Source: Bin87 sp963666415
Lineage (GTDB): Bacteria; Chloroflexota; Dehalococcoidia; Lucifugimonadales; UBA3495
NCBI GenBank assembly: GCA_963666415.2
Contig: CAXXPD010000002.1
Span: forward strand, 620,001 to 684,000
Direction: 5' to 3'
Length of the DNA: 64,000 bases
The position numbers and the translations under genes were made by a program. Under the pieces are notes generated by a model, which did not search any database, was not told where the DNA came from, and was given only the letters and a program-made list of their open reading frames with translations. Position 1 is the stretch's first letter. Every line of letters begins with the position of its first letter. Positions 7,903 through 16,775 of this stretch are shown here, in pieces.

Positions 7903-8517
7903 TCAGGCAGTTTCGATCCTTCGTAGATACAGCGTCTTCCGATCTCGCCAGAGTGGGTCCAGTTCGGTAACTTCCGTGCACTGGAAGCGGTAGCGTTTAC
8001 CGACCTGCAACCCGATCAAGCCGGGGCCCCTTGGGGTGGTTTTGCCGGTTTTAATACCGTGCTCGGTGAGTAGACCCCATCGGCCGGCGCTGCGGTCGAA
8101 GTGCTCAACAAGGCCGATGAGGGCAACGGCTTTGCCGTGTTCCAGCACGCGCTGGAGTTCCGACTCGTCAGGCGGCTCCTCGGGTCCCAAGAAGTATCCG
8201 TCGCTGGGAAGGTAGTCGGACTCGGCCAATGGCGTTGACTGAGATAGCAGTGTCAGCGGGTCGTCCATCGTGCCTTCCGGTATGGTGACGTACCATTCGC
8301 CGTCGGGAGCTTCCAGCAGCAGCGCGCGCAGGTCAACCTTTCCGTTTCGCAGGTCGTTGAGACGTTCCGGTCTGGCGGCGGCGACCAGGTAGCGGTCGTG
8401 TTCGCTGGTTCTTTCGATGATTGAGCCCACGTAGTGGCCGCCGATGGGGTCCTGGGCGGCGAACGCCAGGATGCCGTCGTAGTAATCGAGGATTTCGGTA
8501 ATCTTGACGGTTTTCAT
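7903..8517 (-). CDS. Small protein S1 of duplicated module
   Basis: 204 residues from ATG 8517, whose first bases overlap the stop of the preceding gene (8514-8517). It begins MKTVKITEILDYYDGILAF and contains GGHYVGSIIE and DRYLVAAARPERL; I have seen such starts in uncharacterised proteins (possibly DUF6575) but cannot confirm. The homologue S2 at 34770-35280 shares the start and the end motif CTEVTELDP. No catalytic motif, signal or membrane segment is visible. Last gene of the minus-strand operon L1-M1-S1. Confidence 0.7.
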   Translation of the reverse strand: MKTVKITEILDYYDGILAFAAQDPIGGHYVGSIIERTSEHDRYLVAAARPERLNDLRNGKVDLRALLLEAPDGEWYVTIPEGTMDDPLTLLSQSTPLAESDYLPSDGYFLGPEEPPDESELQRVLEHGKAVALIGLVEHFDRSAGRWGLLTEHGIKTGKTTPRGPGLIGLQVGKRYRFQCTEVTELDPLWRDRKTLYLRRIETA

Positions 8518-8891
8518 GACGTCACCACTTGGCATTGTTCGAGGATGTCGTAGTCGGCCAGCGGCCACCAGGTGTGGTGGGATCGTCGGCCGGTTGCTTG
8601 GATGCGGCCTGCTCCCGGTGTCAGGGTGACCCGACAGATTGCTGTCCCTTGTAGGCTTCCCATCGTTGACAGCTGTTCGGCAACGGTACGGTTGGCGAAG
8701 ACCGACAGACCACGGGCTTGGCATTCGGTGACGTCGCGGAAGATCCGGTCCGGTCTTTCGGCTCGCTGGGACTGGAAGTCGTCATCGGTGGGTGGATTGT
8801 TCCGCACCAGACGGTATACCACGCGCGGTACGTCAATTTCCTCGGCTTCGTCGGGCGGGCAATTTTCGGGAAGAGGTTCACGGTAGGTCAT
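8514..8891 (-). CDS. Small protein M1 of duplicated module
   Basis: 125 residues from ATG 8891 (MTYREPLPEN), overlapping the end of L1. The C-terminal half (ERPDRIFRDVTECQARGLSV ... HHTWWPLADYDI) is clearly homologous to M2 at 35277-35531, so the pair M-S is a conserved unit. An upstream in-frame start at 8918 is possible but lies further into L1. Function unknown. Confidence 0.7.
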   Translation of the reverse strand: MTYREPLPENCPPDEAEEIDVPRVVYRLVRNNPPTDDDFQSQRAERPDRIFRDVTECQARGLSVFANRTVAEQLSTMGSLQGTAICRVTLTPGAGRIQATGRRSHHTWWPLADYDILEQCQVVTS

Positions 8892-10260
8892 GGCAGTGAT
8901 CGAGTGCTGGCCGCTCAATGAATTTGGGGCCCGTCGGATAACCTCTAGCGTCCCGGTTGCGGTTGCCGAGCTTGGCCAGTATGAGCAATCGGGCCAGATT
9001 ATGGTGGTGCATTTGGTAGTCTACGACGCTTTGGCCGTGCCCTTCGATATTTCCTCCTCTGCCGTGGTCAATGTTATTCCGCCAGCGTGCGGTCGTTTTA
9101 ATCATGTCTCGCAGCGCCTCTTCGTCGATGATCACATTATCGTCTTTCCCCAGTTCTGCCTTTTGCACTGCCTTGATCAGGAGTTCCCGCCATGAAGGCT
9201 GGTTGTCATTGCTGTTTTCGATCAATTGGTAGCTGGTTTTTAAACCGTTGCACCAACGAGTGAGTGCTTGCAGGGTTGACTGCGCCGCGACCAAAGCTTG
9301 ACCGATGCAACCGTCGTACAAAATCCGATTTGCTTCTACATAACCGTACACAGCATGTCTTACATGTTCGTGGCTGTCTGGGTCGGTGTACTGAGTCCAA
9401 AACTCTTTGAATAGCTTTGGCCATGTCCGACAGTCCGTAGCGGTGGAGCCGCGTTGATGAGGCCGCGTGGCGGTTGATGTGAGTTTGCCTATACGCGCGC
9501 GTTCTACTACCCAATGGTTGGGACTGACCGGCTCACACACAATCGTTGAGAATGTGACCCACTTTCCGGTTTGGAAAGACAGGAAATAGTCCAGGGCATC
9601 CAAAATTTGTCCGTCGCCTAGTGCGAACGGTGAGCCATCTTGTTTCGTCAGCGTGGCATGGTACAGTCGTCCTGTTTCTGGTATCAAGTTCGAATTAGAT
9701 TCTACTAGTTGGATACTCCAGTCCCCGGCTTCCAGCTTCAGCACTGCGTTTCTGGTTGTAATGCCTCTCATCATGAAGAAATCACTGTCTTCGTCTGGGA
9801 CATACGATCCAGTACGGGGCAAGTTTAATTCTGGCAAATCTAGCAGCGTCATGCGAGCGGCCTGCATTTTGGTGTCGCTTGATTCACCTATCCAGCCGTC
9901 AATCTCACACTTGTAAGATTCTATGTCCGGCATCGCAGGACCGTACAGCGTTCTGGTTTTCTGATTCGGACCCACGAACGGGGTGGTAATTTCGGCTTGG
10001 GTGTCTGACATGATCAACTTGGCAACGTCAATTCCAAGTGAGAAACCAAAACTTCCGAGGCGGTCATAGCCAAAGTATTCGGCGGTCAAGAATCCGCGGT
10101 CGCCGATGTTGAACATGGCGACTCCCTTTTGGTGTTGGCAACATCCGTTGATCCAGAGGTGGGCTGGCCAGGGTGTATCGAAATCCTGGATCCTGATGAC
10201 GTAGGGCAGTACCTGCTTTTTCAAAACGTCGAGGATGTCTGAATGAACTTGCGTTTTCAT
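8878..10260 (-). CDS. Large protein L1, possible HEPN domain
   Basis: 460 residues. No close family recognised. The middle has DALDYFLSFQTGKWV, which recalls ApeA-type proteins, and the C-terminal helical part contains RWRNNIDHG, fitting the R-x4-H motif of HEPN ribonucleases. It starts the operon L1-M1-S1, overlapping M1 by a few codons. In the second copy of the module this position holds an unrelated-looking gene (L2), so L is the variable component. A defence or toxin role is inference. Confidence 0.65.
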   Translation of the reverse strand: MKTQVHSDILDVLKKQVLPYVIRIQDFDTPWPAHLWINGCCQHQKGVAMFNIGDRGFLTAEYFGYDRLGSFGFSLGIDVAKLIMSDTQAEITTPFVGPNQKTRTLYGPAMPDIESYKCEIDGWIGESSDTKMQAARMTLLDLPELNLPRTGSYVPDEDSDFFMMRGITTRNAVLKLEAGDWSIQLVESNSNLIPETGRLYHATLTKQDGSPFALGDGQILDALDYFLSFQTGKWVTFSTIVCEPVSPNHWVVERARIGKLTSTATRPHQRGSTATDCRTWPKLFKEFWTQYTDPDSHEHVRHAVYGYVEANRILYDGCIGQALVAAQSTLQALTRWCNGLKTSYQLIENSNDNQPSWRELLIKAVQKAELGKDDNVIIDEEALRDMIKTTARWRNNIDHGRGGNIEGHGQSVVDYQMHHHNLARLLILAKLGNRNRDARGYPTGPKFIERPALDHCHDLP

Positions 10261-10589
10261 ATTTCCACGCTCCGTGCCCGCCGCCGATTCTCCTCCAGCT
10301 TGATTATTCCAGCATACACCGCGTCATCGCGCGTTTCGTGGTTGCCGTACGTCGGGGCGCGGGTAGCGTCGGTGGTCCGGCGCTGCCGTTGGAGATGTTT
10401 ACGGTCTATTCACTTCGCCGTGGGTGATGAACGGCACCGGCAGCACGGCCGTTGCGTACTGGTTGTAGCCAGTTGTCCCGCTGACGGCGCAGAAGCCCTG
10501 ACACACTCCCTACCAAAAAGCCGGCCGCCCCGTTGGTCGGTGGTGGCCGGCGCCGCCGTCAGTCGGCGACATTTTCGTCGCAGGTTCGC
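10261..10589. other. Gene-free stretch holding repeat B/A
   Basis: 329 bp upstream of L1. It contains a B+A repeat at 10461-10571; no gene seen. Confidence 0.6.
10461..10571. repeat. Dispersed repeat B+A, copy 1
   Basis: Part B (GTTGTCCCGctGACGGCGcAGAAGCCCTGA) is followed by part A (AAAAAGCCGGCCGCCCCGTTGG...TCGGTGGTGGCC). The same order occurs at 15343-15450. Part A holds inverted CCGCC/GGCGG next to a T-run on the minus strand and probably works as a terminator. Confidence 0.75.
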
Positions 10590-11489
10590 TCACGTTGCGT
10601 TGAGAGCGAATGAGCGTAGCGCTGAGCGCATTCGGCGCGATGGATTTGCTGAGCTGTACCAGCCGACCACACGCCATGCCTCTGTCCTCATCCAGGGTGT
10701 TTTGATCTCAGCCAAGCGGACCAATTCGTCATGCTGGACGAGATACCATATGCCGTCCTGGTCGGGAAAAGCTATGTACAGATTCGTTCCGATCTGGTCT
10801 TTTCGAATGTCCAGCCTGCCGGGGCATCTCACGGTGATGGTTGTGGTTCCATCTCTATGTCGTGCCGTGAGATAGTTACCTCTCGATTCCGTCGGTGGTG
10901 GGGAGCACATATAGCCGGCTCGAGTCAGTGCGTGTTCGGCTTCGGTTAGATTGGGATGCCGCCAATGGCTTGAGCTATTGCGGGGTGGCTCATCCCTTCT
11001 CCTGGTTGGGTTTCTGGCTTGTGCCGAGGGTACGGGTACTTCGTCAGACCGCCTTGTGGGTGTGACCGCCGACTTCTGTTGCCCTTCAATGGCATAGGGT
11101 CGGAGCTGTTCGAGCAGCGTGGGTGAAGGGTTGGTGGAGGAGTACAGCCCGGTGTCCTGCCAAGACGACGTGTTCAGCCAATTAGTGGTTTGTCCGGCTA
11201 ACTCGACGAGTTTGTCATGGGGCACCAAGTACCATGTGCCTCTGCATGGGAAGTTCATCCACAGGTCCTGACCCACGTACTTCCGGTCGATGGTGAGACG
11301 GGCTTTCAGCTGGACCTTGAGTGTGGTCGTACCGTCGAAGTGGTGGGCTAGAAAATCGGCGCCGTTCCAGTCGTCGGCGAGTTTGATGCAGTTGAAACCG
11401 TAGTCGGCCAGCAGGGCAGCGGACTTTTGGAAGTTGTAGATCTCCTTTTGTCTGCCGTTGAGCTCGTCCGTGTTGATCCGTTGGAACAT
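10590..11489 (-). CDS. Protein with duplicated PD-(D/E)xK-like domain
   Basis: 299 residues from ATG 11489, preceded by GGAGG within a small GCCTCC-CGTA-GGAGGC hairpin that could mask the ribosome site. Two tandem domains of about 95 residues align: domain 1 has NGADFLAHHFDGTTTLKVQLKAR...DLWMNFP...WYLVPHDKLVELA, domain 2 TARHRDGTTTITVRCPGRL...NLYIAFP...WYLVQHDELVRLA. Domain 1 keeps D and QxK in a nuclease-like arrangement; domain 2 has lost them (VRCPG). A linker rich in R, P and S joins the two. Function unknown; one active and one structural nuclease-like domain is my reading. Confidence 0.7.
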   Translation of the reverse strand: MFQRINTDELNGRQKEIYNFQKSAALLADYGFNCIKLADDWNGADFLAHHFDGTTTLKVQLKARLTIDRKYVGQDLWMNFPCRGTWYLVPHDKLVELAGQTTNWLNTSSWQDTGLYSSTNPSPTLLEQLRPYAIEGQQKSAVTPTRRSDEVPVPSAQARNPTRRRDEPPRNSSSHWRHPNLTEAEHALTRAGYMCSPPPTESRGNYLTARHRDGTTTITVRCPGRLDIRKDQIGTNLYIAFPDQDGIWYLVQHDELVRLAEIKTPWMRTEAWRVVGWYSSANPSRRMRSALRSFALNAT

Positions 11490-11580
11490 GGTGGCCTCCC
11501 GTAGGAGGCGTATTATCGTCGTGGTCACCGGTGCACGCAAACTCTTTTGTTGGGCGGGTCCCCTGGAATCGGTCGCCCGT

Positions 11581-12231
11581 TTAGAAGTCTTCGGTCGTCA
11601 CCTTTTCTGGCTGTCGCTCCTCGTCCACGCGATCAGGGCAGTCCTCGGCGCTGATGTCACAGAACCGACATTCCGGTCTGCTCGGCACTCGGGCGGGCGG
11701 CTTGTCGGCCGCCAGTCGGCGGATCAATGCTCCCAGGTTCTGTATGAACTGGTCGTCCACAGCTTCCGCCGGTATGCGGACCGTGTGGTCCAAGTAGGTG
11801 GCCTGCCCCCTGAGTTTGAGAGTCCGGTAACGCTCCAGCGCTCTCGGGATGGCGTACAGGTAAATCATCACCTGGACGACGTGACTGGCGCTGTCCTCCC
11901 CGGTCTTCACGTCGACGATGACCGCTTGGCCGTCCCGCTGCGTGATCAGGTCGGGCTGGCCCGCCAGCGTTGCTGACCTGCCACGAAGCTGGAAGCTGCT
12001 CTGCCCCTCGATGGCCACGCTGTAGTGGCTGAGTTCCCATTCTGCTATTCGCTTGTTGAGGAGCTCAGTGTGGTTCAGCAGCCACTGGGCTTGGTTGAAG
12101 TCCGATGGGACCTTGGTCCAGTCCTGGTAATGTGCCTTGAACCAGACGGCCCATTCGCACGAGTTCTCGCCGGTCAGCAGCCTGGGCAGCCAGGTGGCCC
12201 AGATGTAGGGATGTTCGCGGCGCTGGGCCAC
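11581..12231 (-). CDS. Cas4/RecB-like PD-(D/E)xK nuclease with Fe-S cysteines
   Basis: 216 residues. The core GQPDLITQRDGQAVIVDVKTG supplies the catalytic Asp and D-x-K pair of the PD-(D/E)xK (PDDEXK_1) family. One N-terminal Cys (ENSCEW) plus C-terminal CRFCDISAEDC give the four-cysteine pattern of Cas4/AddB iron-sulfur nucleases. No CRISPR or cas gene is nearby. A decayed paralogue lies at 36474-36938, again just upstream of an M-S module, which ties this nuclease to the module. Expected activity: 5'-3' or flap exonuclease on DNA. Confidence 0.8.
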   Translation of the reverse strand: MAQRREHPYIWATWLPRLLTGENSCEWAVWFKAHYQDWTKVPSDFNQAQWLLNHTELLNKRIAEWELSHYSVAIEGQSSFQLRGRSATLAGQPDLITQRDGQAVIVDVKTGEDSASHVVQVMIYLYAIPRALERYRTLKLRGQATYLDHTVRIPAEAVDDQFIQNLGALIRRLAADKPPARVPSRPECRFCDISAEDCPDRVDEERQPEKVTTEDF

Positions 12232-12561
12232 TGGTCGGCTCCTGGTGGCTGGATTGCCCTGATGCGGTAGTCTCAGTCTATGTAGGCGATTGGCGGGGTC
12301 GCAAGGGCTGGCTGTCAGTGGTTTCGAGGTCAGACGTATTGTCGGGTACCTAGCAACCTTTCGTCGGTGGGGCTATGGTGTGCCTTTCGGCTGTTTGTTC
12401 CGTCGTCCTATTCAGCCCGTACGACCATCATCCATCATCCTTGGATAGCTGCGTAGCGAAATGCCACGAAATCCGCGCTCGTTGCCGTGTCGTAGATATG
12501 GTGTGCGACTGCTAGACTGCTCGCCAGTGGGGACTTCTCACGCTCCCTGCGGACTGGAGGA
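12232..12561. other. Gene-free stretch
   Basis: 330 bp between divergent genes. I see no gene; it should hold the promoters of the minus-strand nuclease operon and of the plus-strand membrane gene. Confidence 0.5.
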
Positions 12562-12810
12562 ATGATGAACAACTATCGTTGGACGGTGAGGGTAGGTCTG
12601 GGCGGAGTCGGCTTCTTGGCGATTCTGGCTGCGTTCGTCGCGGTGATCCTTATCTTCAACCTGGTGGTTGCCAGCGTGCAGCCCGAGGCGTGGGCGCTGA
12701 CCGCCATGATGACCGCGCCGTTCACTATCGGTGTGGTGTTGCTGGCGACTGTTGGGACGGCCTTGGTCGAGACCGTTGTACGACTGAAGCGAAGGGCAGT
12801 TGGTGCTTGA
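12562..12810 (+). CDS. Small membrane protein, two TM helices
   Basis: 82 residues from ATG 12562 (GGAGG 4 bp upstream). Hydrophobic segments at about 14-38 and 45-68, a short basic tail (RLKRRAVGA). No family recognised. 48 bp before the next plus-strand gene, so possibly co-transcribed with it. Confidence 0.65.
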   Translation: MMNNYRWTVRVGLGGVGFLAILAAFVAVILIFNLVVASVQPEAWALTAMMTAPFTIGVVLLATVGTALVETVVRLKRRAVGA

Positions 12811-13171
12811 GTTCGTCACGAGCCTGCTCCGTTCGTTCTAGCCTGCCGTGAGACGAATATGCTGCGGCCTTGGTTCATCCCGAGTATTCGTGGCGCCGTT
12901 ACGGCACTGAGGGCTGGTGGCGCCGTGTCAGTTTTCGGCCTGCTGCTCATTGTGGGTGTGGCGTGCGCTGAGTTGGTCTCTTCAGACCCGTTGACCGCCT
13001 CGGAGGTTGCCGCCGTGAAGGCTGAGTTGGCGGATCGCTCGTTTCGACAGTTTGAGCCCCACGTTGACGGGAACCCAAGCTGGACTTTGTACATTTGGGT
13101 GGTGTAGGCGAGGACGTCGGTGAGTTGAGCGTAAATTGCGGCTGGGGGTTTTCAGCTGTCGGGTTTCAACC

Positions 13172-14641
13172 CTCGACTTTGTACAAAAGCTAGATAAATT
13201 ATAAGAACAGGGTAAGATCGACCAAATCACCAAAAGAGGTCGAGTATGCCTACCCTGCCCGCAGTCATAGTAACCCTGCTGCTGCCCTTTGAGCACCTGT
13301 TTGACCCCAGGACCTGGCGCAAAGCCCAACTCCTGGCCATGGGAGCGATCCTGTCTCCCGGCAAACGCACCGTGTCCTCCGCCCTCAACATCCTGGGGAT
13401 TGGGCAGCACGGCGACTTCGCCATCTATCACCACGTGCTCAACCGTGCCCGATGGTCGCCGCTGCAACTGAGCCGGGTGCTGTTGCTGCTGGTGGCCGGG
13501 CGCCTTGGTTCATCCACCGAGCCGTTGGTGTTCGGCATTGACGAGACGGTGGAACGACGCTGGGGCCGGAAGATTGCGGCCAAGGGGCGGTATCGGGATC
13601 CGGTGCGGTCCAAGGACGACCAGGTGGTGATGACCCCCGGATTGCAATGGGTGAGCCTGATGTTGCTGACGCGTATCGGGTGGGCGGGTCGACACTGGGC
13701 GCTGCCGTTTTTGACCGCGCTGGTGGTGTCGGCCCGCTACGACCGGCGCAAAGGTCGCCGGCACCAGACGTTCACCGACTACGCCCAGCAGATGCTGGTC
13801 TGCCTGCGCCGGTGGCTGCCGGACCGGGACCTGGTGGTGGTGGCCGATGGCGGCTACGCCAAGCGCGAGTTCCTGCGGCATTGCCAGAGTATGTCAAAGC
13901 CGATTGTCGTCGTCACCAAACTGCGCAAGGACGCGTCCCGGTACCAGCCCGCGCCACCGCGGCGGCCCGGCCAGATCGGGCGGCCCCGGGTGGTCGGCGC
14001 GCGATTGCCCAGTCCCACGGCGGTGCTGGACGATCCCGCTACACAATGGATTCCCTACCGCATGGACCCCCTACCGCGCCACCGGTTCCGACGGCAGTAC
14101 CGCCAGGGTCGAGCTCGCTTCGGGCGTAGCGCTGTGGTACCACGGCGGGCCGCCGCGCCTTCCCATACGTTGGGTCGTCATCAGATACCTGGAGGAGCGC
14201 CGCGGGCCCTATGCTTTGCTATGCACCGACACCGAGGCGGAACCCCTGCGGATACTGCAGTGGTATCTGCTGCGCTGGCAGGTCGAGGTGACCTTTGAGG
14301 AGCTGCGGGCTCACCTGGGCGTGGAAACCCAGCGCCAGTGGTCGGAACGAGCCATCGCCCGAACCACCCCCGCGCTCTTTGGCCTGTTCAGCGTGGTGAC
14401 GCTGGCAGCGGATATCCTGATCGAACAGCGTGGCGGCATGGCGCCGCGCACCGCGGCGTGGTATGACAAAACCAGCCCTTCCTTCGCCGACGCCATCGCC
14501 CTGGTCAGACGACACCTCTGGGTGCAGCAGGGAACTTTTATGCCGTCCGAGCGCGAGCACGAATCGATAAAAGTCCCGCGCCTCTTGTACCACAGGATGC
14601 TCGACACGCTAGCCTATGCCGCTTGATTGTACAAAGCCGAG
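13172..14641 (+). mobile_element. IS element, copy 1 (1470 bp, IS4-superfamily-like)
   Basis: Terminal inverted repeats CTCGACTTTGTACAA (left) and CTCGGCTTTGTACAA (reverse complement of right). Target duplication GTTTCAACC (9 bp) at 13163-13171 and 14642-14650. Same length and almost the same sequence as copy 2 at 43684-45153. A 9-bp duplication and the transposase pattern favour the IS4 superfamily; subgroup not determined. Confidence 0.92.
13246..14626 (+). CDS. DDE transposase of IS copy 1, in two frames
   Basis: The first frame starts at ATG 13246 (AGAGG upstream) and covers the N-terminus and the two first catalytic regions (FGIDETVERRWG with D and E; VVVADGGYAKREFL). The C-terminal region (WYLLRWQVEVTFEELRAHLG, with the final catalytic Glu) is in the +1 frame and ends at TGA 14626. 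The switch must occur near 14060-14075, where GAC-CCC-CTA offers a C5 run for +1 slippage. Both IS copies have the identical arrangement, so it is either programmed frameshifting or a lesion present in the common parent. Confidence 0.85.
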
Positions 14642-15335
14642 GTTTCAACCCCGACAGTGGAATATTTCAGTAGGCCAGCCACAGCACGAAGTGCGCCGAT
14701 TCCGCCACGTATCTAACTTTTGTACAAAGTCCAGCCAAGGAAGGGTGTGATCCTGGATTTCTTCGGACCACTGTCCGTGTGGGCTCAGTATTCCGAGGGA
14801 GGTCACGCTCTGAACGAATGGGAGATCGTTGCCGACGACTACCGCGTTGAGCGTGCCGGCTCTGGGCAAGTGGTGACGCTTTATCCGGTAGCTCCACGGA
14901 CACGGCAGCAGTTTCCCACCGAGTGCGTCGCCTGTATCGACGTGACGGGTGTCTCCGTTTCGGTGAGGAACATCTTCGACACGGATCGGATTGCGTTCCG
15001 GCTGAATGACCCAGACGGCGTTCTGCCTTTGCCCTTCCCGGCGTTCGCCAAGTGGACCGAGTTCAGGGAGGACGAATGGCAGAACTAGGTTTCTGCCGGT
15101 CTGACCTGTTCTTCGTCTTTGGGCTGTGCAGCGCCAGGAATTGGCCTGCTATTGCTAAACCGTTGCCCGACCATCGCTTGGGACCTACGTCACCTGTATG
15201 ACCCATCATTTGGCTAATTGCCGGTCCCGTTCGGCTTCCTCGTGATTCCCCATGTTGTCATGGACCCACGTACGCAGTCTGTACCCTTCGGGGTCGTGAC
15301 CTGGGTACAGTTCTGGGTCGTGAATGGCACGGCTG

Positions 15336-15587
15336 CTACCCCCTGGTTTCAGCCCGCTGTCCCGGAGACGGCGGCGGAGCCCTGATAGGCTCCCTGCAAA
15401 AAGTCGACCGCCCCGTTGGTCGGTGGCGGCCGGTGTCGTCAGTCAGTGACAGGTTGATTGTGCCAGCGGTTGAGTTTCGCAATTCTCTTGCGAGGGCGTC
15501 GTGTTCCGCTTGGGTTACGGCGAGTGCCCAGGTGCCCCTGATTGCGATCCAGTCATTGGCGTAGCGGCACCAGTAGGAGGTCTTCAC
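15336..15587 (-). CDS. C-terminal remnant of an HNH (DUF1524-like) endonuclease
   Basis: 83 residues. The start, KTSYWCRYANDWIAIRGTWALAVTQAEHDAL, is the typical last segment of secreted-type HNH endonucleases (YWC.YA.DWI.IK..W.LTV...E...L). The HNH core itself is missing. The GTG start overlaps the RNase HI stop, and the last 40 residues read through repeat B/A, so this is a gene scar rather than a working nuclease. Confidence 0.65.
   Translation of the reverse strand: MKTSYWCRYANDWIAIRGTWALAVTQAEHDALARELRNSTAGTINLSLTDDTGRHRPTGRSTFCREPIRAPPPSPGQRAETRG
15343..15450. repeat. Dispersed repeat B+A, copy 2
   Basis: B (TTTCAGCCCGcTGTCCcGGAGACGGCGGCGGA) then A (AAAAAGTCGACCGCCCCGTTGG...GGCGGCCGG). 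Best-preserved copy of the family and the end of the HNH remnant frame. Confidence 0.8.
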
Positions 15588-16204
15588 AACAATTCTGCCT
15601 GCTGTACCGCCATTGCGTCTACGTGATTATTCCACTGGTTGTTGCTGTGTCCCTTCACCCACGCGAACGTGATGAAGGGCATTTCTTCCGTGAGTTGGAC
15701 GATTTCGTGCCAGAGGTCTTGGTTGGCGACCGGTTTCCGGCCGGCGGTTCTCCAGCCGTTCTTTTGCCAGTTCTTGATCCAGCCCTGGTTGAAGGCGTCC
15801 ACGCAGTACTTTGAGTCCGACACCACCATCACTTCGTGCTCAGGTCTGACCTGTCCGTTGATGAACTGGAGTCCAGCCAGCACTGCTCTGAGTTCCATCC
15901 GGTTGTTGGTCGTGTCGGGCTCATGGCCGACGATGTCCTCAAGCGGGGCGTCGTTCACGAGCACAAGTGCGGCGTAGCCGCCGTTGCCGGGGTTGCCGAG
16001 ACATGAGCCGTCGGTGTAGATCAGCACCTTGTCGTTGGGCCCAATGACTGGTCGCGAGTTGTCGGATCTGCGTATTTCCCGTGCCTCGACGGTCTGGATG
16101 TCCTCTTGTTGTTCGCCCATCAGGTCCAGCAGGTGGTCGAGGGATTCCATGATCTCGTGAGAGGAATGCGGAGTCTGCCGGTAGTGGTGCTTCAGCGCTG
16201 TCAA
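15584..16204 (-). CDS. rnhA: Ribonuclease HI
   Basis: 206 residues from TTG 16204. All four catalytic acids are visible: TDGSCLGNPG (Asp), NNRMELRAV (Glu), VVSDSKY (Asp), NNHVDAMA (Asp), plus the basic WVKGHSNN loop. It degrades RNA in RNA-DNA hybrids. The same frame is open for another 48 codons upstream, with good coding character (EPTPIQAQELIAVVLKSATDALALY), up to AAGGAG at about 16360, but offers no ATG/GTG/TTG there; an AUU at 16348 is 10 nt from that ribosome site. The real protein may therefore be 254 residues with a rare start. Island-borne RNase HI is uncommon; the N-terminal extension may be a partner-binding domain. Confidence 0.9.
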   Translation of the reverse strand: MTALKHHYRQTPHSSHEIMESLDHLLDLMGEQQEDIQTVEAREIRRSDNSRPVIGPNDKVLIYTDGSCLGNPGNGGYAALVLVNDAPLEDIVGHEPDTTNNRMELRAVLAGLQFINGQVRPEHEVMVVSDSKYCVDAFNQGWIKNWQKNGWRTAGRKPVANQDLWHEIVQLTEEMPFITFAWVKGHSNNQWNNHVDAMAVQQAELL

Positions 16205-16348
16205 GGCTTGGAGCGGGAAGTTGTCCGCCTCTTGGTGTTTGACGGAGCCCGGCTCCGTCTGCTCGTTGTAGAGTGCGAGCGCGTCGGTGGCCGACTTGAG
16301 GACAACGGCGATGAGTTCCTGTGCTTGGATTGGTGTCGGTTCTTTAAT

Positions 16349-16775
16349 AGTCGTATTTCTCCTTTGGCGACACGGTCGCGTTTCGTTGTCTATCGGTGCG
16401 GGGTGGCTGTAGGATGGGTTTGACGGGCTCCGTCAGAAGTAGGGTTGTTCAAGTAGGCGACTTCAGTCCGAAATCGGTAATCTGCGGTACGCCGAATTAG
16501 GGACGACTTGGGCGGTGGCTGACACGATCAATCGTGATGATTGAGAAGGGCTGTACACCATCAGGCGGGTGATGAACGGCACGGCCCGCTGCGCCTTAGG
16601 GCGTGCTTACACTCATGGGAAGCTGAAGGCGGCATCTGGTCGGCTGAGGGAGAACCGGGCCGGCAGTTCTGCATGGTGGTTGGGCGTGGTTTTGTGGGCC
16701 GTCGGATGTGATGCCGAGCAGACGACTGCGTGTCTCGGTGAAGTTCGACCAGCCGGTTAGAGTGTCTTCGGACGC
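16349..16775. other. Gene-free stretch
   Basis: 427 bp between two minus-strand genes; it holds the ribosome site proposed for the extended RNase HI. Nothing else supported. Confidence 0.5.

Larger units (their letters stand above)
13080..14734. mobile_element. 176-bp MITE-like element hosting an IS insertion
   Basis: Inverted ends: left CTGGACTTTGTACA (13080), right end reverse complement CTGGACTTTGTACAAAAGTT. Direct repeats CCAAG flank it (13075-13079 and 14735-14739). Subtracting the IS and its 9-bp duplication leaves 176 bp. The right end matches the left terminus of the resident IS at all but two of about 26 positions, so it is probably a non-autonomous derivative of a relative of that IS. 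Confidence 0.75.
12859..15088 (+). pseudogene. Lipoprotein-like gene interrupted by MITE plus IS
   Basis: The first part (12859-13079) has a hydrophobic segment and lipobox-like LLIVGVAC followed by an extracytoplasmic region ending DGNP. At 13080 the frame is interrupted; it resumes at 14740. Removing 13080-14734 and one copy of the 5-bp CCAAG repeat restores DGNPRKGVILDFFGPL in frame, giving about 190 residues ending at 15088. The restored protein has a conserved-looking globular part (NEWEIVADDYRVE...). Function unknown. The disrupted 5' part still encodes a short protein stopping inside the MITE. Confidence 0.8.

Noticed and set aside
6399..12231. Cas4-like nuclease as part of a CRISPR-Cas locus
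   Set aside because: No repeat-spacer array and no cas1, cas2 or effector gene in the window.
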